Source: Kiritimatiellia bacterium
GTDB taxonomy: Bacteria > Verrucomicrobiota > Kiritimatiellia > RFP12 > UBA1067
Reading direction: 5' to 3'
Length of the DNA stretch: 37,629 bases
NCBI GenBank assembly: GCA_017525225.1
Contig: JAFXTB010000157.1
Span: 1-37,629, forward strand
Under the pieces are notes generated by a model. It saw only the letters and a program-made list of their open reading frames with translations, had not been told where the DNA came from and did no database searches. Below, one piece after another: positions 31,632 through 37,629 of this stretch (positions are counted from its first letter, which is position 1; every line of letters begins with the position of its first letter). The translations under genes and the position numbers were made by a program.

Positions 31632-31633
31632 TT

Positions 31634-32131
31634 TCACCGACCGCAGCATTTCTTGTATTTCTTGCCGCTGCCGCACGGGCAGGGATCGTTGCGTCCGATC
31701 TTCGGCTCCTCGCGCCTGTATGGTTCGCCGGTGTCGATCTTGCCGTCGATGAAGCGCCAATCGCCGTCGATGCGCTTGAAGTACGACTGCTCGCGGTGCT
31801 CGCAGGCGTTTCCCTTGGCCGTGTAGTGGGCGACGAACGACACGAAGCCCTCGTCGTCCTCGGCTCCGCCCTTCTCGGCGTAGAGGACGTCTATGCCTTC
31901 CCAGGTCGCCCCCTTGGACCACTCGAGCGTCGACTTCTCGTCAAATTCCGCCCTGACCTCCGGGCCAGAGGACTCGTAAAGGAACTTGGCGTCGCCCACG
32001 GCGTATGCCGAATAGCGCGCCCGCATCAGCTCAACGGCCGTGGCGGCCTTGCGTTCGCCCGAAATAACAGGGCCGCAGCATTCCCCGTAGGACTTGCCGC
32101 TTCGACATGGGCAGGGATCGGATGTGTTCAT
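31634..32131 (-). CDS. YchJ family SEC-C zinc-binding protein
   Basis: 165 aa, close to the 152 aa of E. coli YchJ. It has a SEC-C zinc motif at each end: [15 protein letters not shown] at the N-terminus and [14 protein letters not shown] at the C-terminus. The middle is an NTF2-like domain ([32 protein letters not shown]). The function is not known; SEC-C modules bind zinc and often protein partners. The ATG at 32131 has no clear ribosome site. The 54 bp upstream contain two copies of a 14-bp repeat. Confidence 0.88.
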   Translation of the reverse strand: MNTSDPCPCRSGKSYGECCGPVISGERKAATAVELMRARYSAYAVGDAKFLYESSGPEVRAEFDEKSTLEWSKGATWEGIDVLYAEKGGAEDDEGFVSFVAHYTAKGNACEHREQSYFKRIDGDWRFIDGKIDTGEPYRREEPKIGRNDPCPCGSGKKYKKCCGR

Positions 32132-32147
32132 GGTCTTTGTCGATTGA

Positions 32148-32175
32148 GGGTTTCTAGTTTCGGGTTTCTAGTTTG
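32148..32175. repeat. 14-bp tandem repeat, two units
   Basis: GGGTTTCTAGTTTC (32148-32161) and GGGTTTCTAGTTTG (32162-32175), 13 of 14 identical, in the gap between the galM stop and the YchJ start. Confidence 0.75.
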
Positions 32176-32185
32176 CGGCGGACGA

Positions 32186-33538
32186 TCACTTCGGCAATGT
32201 ACCGAACCGGTACTCCGTGCGTGAAGTGAAGCGAGTCTCGGGCTTGAGAATGGTAGACGGGAAGTTCTCGTGGTTTGGACTATCCGGGAAATGCTGCGTC
32301 TCGAGGGCGATCGCCCCGCGCCAGGGCAGCGTGCCACCAGTCTTGTTCGGCACCGGACGCTTCATCTCGCGTCCGCCGCTCATGACGTTGCCGCCGTAGA
32401 CCTGCAGACCCGGCTCGGTGGTCCAGGTCTCGACATACCTTCCGCTCGAGGGTTCGGAGAGGACTGCCGCCTTGGCAAGCTTGCCGCCCGGGGAATCCAG
32501 CACCCAGTTGTGGTCGTATCCCTTTCCAAGCACGATCTGCGGATGGTCGGAGTTGACGCGCTCACCGATGACATGCGGCGCAAGGAAGTCGAAGGGCGTG
32601 CCCTTCACGTCGAGGATCTCGCCGGTCGGTATCATCCCGGCGTCGACAGGCGTATAGCGCGATGCAAATATCTGCAGCACGTGGTCGTTGATGTCGCCAC
32701 TGCCTATCCCCTTGAGGTTGAAATACGCGTGGTTGGTAAGGTTTATGGGGCACGGCTTGCCTTCCACGGACGCCTCGTAGTCGATGACCCATGCGTTGTC
32801 GGCCGTGATGAGGTGGGTCACCTTCACGGACATCTTGCCCGGGAATCCCTGGTCGCCATCCGGCGAAGTCGTGGTGAACTCCACGCCTACCGCGCGCGTG
32901 CGACGCACGGGACGCGCCGCCCATATCACGAAGTTCATCGAGTTGGTACCGCCGTGCAGGCAGCAGCGCTTGTCGTCAGGACCCCAGTTGAGGGGCAGCT
33001 GGTAGGTCTCGCCATCTAGGCTGAACCGCCCCGCGGCTATCCTGTTGGCGAACCGACCGACCGTAGCATTGAAATTGCGGTCGTACTTCTCGTAGCCGGA
33101 CACGTCGTTGAACCCTACCGTCACGTCGGCCAGGTTACCATCGCGATCCGGCGCGTAGAGCCTTACCAGCCGCGCGCCATGGTCTGAGAAATCCGCCACC
33201 AGGCCGCCCTGACCCATGACCCTGAATAGCTTCGCCTTGCGCCCGTCGGCAGTGGTGCCGAAATCGCGCACCACCACGCCTGGGATGCCGCGGCTGTTCT
33301 TGGAACCGTAGATCGACCGCCCTGCCGGACCGCCGTGGCGACGCCCATCCGGTCCCATGCGCCCGCGTCCCTCGTAGCGCATCCGCCGCTGCTGGCGCTG
33401 GGGTTTTGCCGCAGCCCCTTCCGTAGACGCCGGCGCCACCGCCGGCGCGGGCGACGCGGGGGCGGCAGGCGCGGTCTTTTCCTGCGCCATACAGGATGCG
33501 GCCGCGATCGCGGCGATGAACATCAGAGGTCTTTTCAT
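32186..33538 (-). CDS. galM: Secreted aldose 1-epimerase
   Basis: 450 aa. Signal peptide MKRPLMFIAAIAAASCMA; AAASC could also serve as a weak lipobox. Residues about 20-85 are an Ala/Pro-rich then Arg/Gly-rich linker (APAAPASPAPAVAPAS; RQQRRMRYEGRGRMGPDG). The mutarotase domain has CCLHGGTNS, LTNHAYFNLKG and ALETQHFPDSPNH, i.e. both catalytic histidines and the glutamate. It is exported, unlike the enzyme at 11292-12347. It would equilibrate anomers released by the secreted beta-galactosidase encoded upstream. AGGAG lies 9 nt before the ATG, within the tail of the gtrA-like gene; the longer frame to 34024 is antisense-type noise in that gene. Confidence 0.9.
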   Translation of the reverse strand: MKRPLMFIAAIAAASCMAQEKTAPAAPASPAPAVAPASTEGAAAKPQRQQRRMRYEGRGRMGPDGRRHGGPAGRSIYGSKNSRGIPGVVVRDFGTTADGRKAKLFRVMGQGGLVADFSDHGARLVRLYAPDRDGNLADVTVGFNDVSGYEKYDRNFNATVGRFANRIAAGRFSLDGETYQLPLNWGPDDKRCCLHGGTNSMNFVIWAARPVRRTRAVGVEFTTTSPDGDQGFPGKMSVKVTHLITADNAWVIDYEASVEGKPCPINLTNHAYFNLKGIGSGDINDHVLQIFASRYTPVDAGMIPTGEILDVKGTPFDFLAPHVIGERVNSDHPQIVLGKGYDHNWVLDSPGGKLAKAAVLSEPSSGRYVETWTTEPGLQVYGGNVMSGGREMKRPVPNKTGGTLPWRGAIALETQHFPDSPNHENFPSTILKPETRFTSRTEYRFGTLPK

Positions 33539-33549
33539 GGAACTTGCTC

Positions 33550-34050
33550 CTAGCCTTTGAATATGAAGAACTTCCTTATGAAGTAATTTACAAGGAACGA
33601 CACGACAACCTCCACCACCACGGCGAGCGTCGTCATCATCCCCGCGTACCTTATGAGCGCGGATGACACTCCTAGCGCGATCACTGTCGCCAGTGTAGCC
33701 GAACCCACGAACATCCCGAACTCCACATACCACCTGAACCTGCCCGGCTTGAACACGAACCACCTGTTCATCAGCCAGCAGAATATGTTCGCCAGGATGA
33801 ATCCCAGCGACGTCGCAACGGCAAAGCGGCACGCGCGCACGGAATCCGACACTTCCACCGACGGCAACCCCATGAACTTCACGGCCCAGTCGTCCGGGTT
33901 CAGGCACTTGAGCCATGTGGCCGCCAGCACGTAGAACACGCCGGTCTGCACGCAGGTGGCCATCACGCCCACGATGCCGTACTTCACCAGCTGCATGAAC
34001 GGCCCTGCCTCGTGCGAGAGGCATCTTTTGATGTCCAGGTTCAGATTCAC
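33550..34050 (-). CDS. GtrA-like integral membrane protein
   Basis: 166 aa with four membrane spans: FMQLVKYGIVGVMATCVQTG, SLGFILANIFCWLMNRWFVF, EFGMFVGSATLATVIALGVS and LAVVVEVVVSFLVNYFIRKF. The NWxxNRxFVF and VNYxxxKFxVF signatures of GtrA appear as CWLMNRWFVFK and VNYFIRKFFIFKG. The family is thought to move or present lipid-linked sugars. GTG start directly at the predicted transcription start; an ATG at 33996 with GGCAGGG upstream is a reasonable alternative. An insertion of about 35 residues follows the first span. Next gene (secreted galM) starts 11 bp downstream. Confidence 0.85.
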   Translation of the reverse strand: MNLNLDIKRCLSHEAGPFMQLVKYGIVGVMATCVQTGVFYVLAATWLKCLNPDDWAVKFMGLPSVEVSDSVRACRFAVATSLGFILANIFCWLMNRWFVFKPGRFRWYVEFGMFVGSATLATVIALGVSSALIRYAGMMTTLAVVVEVVVSFLVNYFIRKFFIFKG

Positions 34051-34057
34051 GCGCTTA

Positions 34058-34066
34058 ATTATATCA
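34058..34066 (-). promoter_or_regulatory. Extended -10 promoter of the gtrA-like gene (leaderless)
   Basis: The minus strand reads TGATATAAT; the GTG start codon begins 8 nt past the -10. A possible -35 TTTCCA lies 17 bp upstream. The TG overlaps the end of the T tract of the lacZ terminator. Confidence 0.65.
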
Positions 34067-34094
34067 AAAACGGCAGTCCGTGGAAAGTCCGCCG
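34066..34094 (-). terminator. Likely rho-independent terminator of lacZ
   Basis: Minus-strand stem CGGCGG / CTGCCG (6 bp with one G-U), 12-nt loop, followed by five T residues. It lies 11 bp past the lacZ stop and merges with the next promoter. Confidence 0.5.
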
Positions 34095-34105
34095 GCGCGG
34101 CCCGC

Positions 34106-37315
<3,210 letters not shown>

Positions 37316-37383
37316 TCATCCACCCCGCCTCCTGACGGGTAGCCGGATGGATCTCTTGTGCGAAGTCCTCCTTCGCGGCATGG

Positions 37384-37412
37384 ATTTTACCAAAACCCTC
37401 CGCCGTTTGCAA
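37384..37412 (-). promoter_or_regulatory. Promoter of lacZ
   Basis: The minus strand reads -35 TTGCAA (37412-37407), 17-bp spacer, -10 TAAAAT (37389-37384) preceded by TGG, so also an extended -10. Transcription should start near 37377. Confidence 0.7.
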
Positions 37413-37450
37413 TGGGCTTCGTGGGTGGAACGAGGTTCCCCACTCTTTTC

Positions 37451-37480
37451 CGGGCGTGTGTGGGCGTGTGCGAGCGTGTG
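37451..37480. repeat. 10-bp tandem repeat, three units
   Basis: CGGGCGTGTG, TGGGCGTGTG, CGAGCGTGTG, upstream of the lacZ promoter. Confidence 0.7.
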
Positions 37481-37629
37481 TGTAGGATAGGCGCGGCCGG
37501 TTTCCGGCGGTCGCGGCTCTAGCGCGGGCGCGCGTTGCGCCTTGCGCCACGGGGTCTCGGCAATCGCCAGATTGCCTTCGCCCCCTGTCGCCGCGGCGTC
37601 CGCGCGTCCTCGCGTCGGCCGCGCCCTTG

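Overview
The window is GC-rich bacterial DNA with about 35 tightly packed protein genes and no rRNA, tRNA, CRISPR array or phage module that I can see. Several secreted carbohydrate-active proteins (DUF1080, BNR sialidase, beta-helix GH141-like enzyme, secreted LacZ and GalM, a large autotransporter-like beta-strand protein), a GxxExxY protein, a CAAX-type protease of the exosortase-linked kind and a REP-type tyrosine transposase together suggest a Gram-negative member of the PVC group, most like gut Kiritimatiellota/Verrucomicrobiota. That placement is inference from gene content, not from a marker phylogeny.

Layout. 1-102: 5' end of a GxxExxY gene (minus). 372-6302 (+): one tight operon of NtrB-like kinase, NtrC-like regulator, exported Cys-rich DnaJ-type zinc protein, Ser/Thr kinase, a fused siroheme-synthase/glutamyl-tRNA reductase and DUF192. 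6287-8138 (-): pyrB and a DUF975 membrane protein. 8285-13040 (-): SIS isomerase, aldose epimerase, CstA, DUF1080. 13106-14125 (+): ruvB. 14147-20107 (-): four-gene export operon (beta-strand protein, PD40/lectin protein, TIM-barrel hydrolase, sialidase). 20210-24299 (-): transposase, GH141-like beta-helix enzyme and a mannonate-type SDR. 24380-26377 (-): CaCA antiporter and a DUF6930-like protein. 26453-28088 (+): CAAX-type protease and RluD. 28117-37294 (-): secreted LacZ, then a separately promoted run of GtrA, secreted GalM, YchJ, HAD phosphatase, TPR-like protein, FolB, parvulin and PlsY.

The metabolic theme is uptake and processing of host or plant glycans: sialidase, beta-galactosidase, two mutarotases, a uronate-type SDR and several putative hydrolases. 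Housekeeping genes (pyrB, ruvB, rluD, folB, plsY, hemA) are interleaved.

Three things stand out. First, AT-rich islands carry a recurrent extended -10 promoter (TGGTATAAT or TGATATAAT). In four cases the start codon lies at or within about 5 nt of the predicted transcription start with no Shine-Dalgarno, which implies leaderless mRNAs; two of the islands are divergent inverted-repeat promoters. Second, several families of short tandem repeats (9, 10, 14 and 21 bp) occur, some inside genes: one supplies the hydrophobic core of a signal peptide and one forms a loop in the CAAX protease. Third, a HUH transposase carries an extra C-terminal Rossmann-like domain and internal 22-bp repeats, and a double-palindrome REP-like element lies at 8219-8265.
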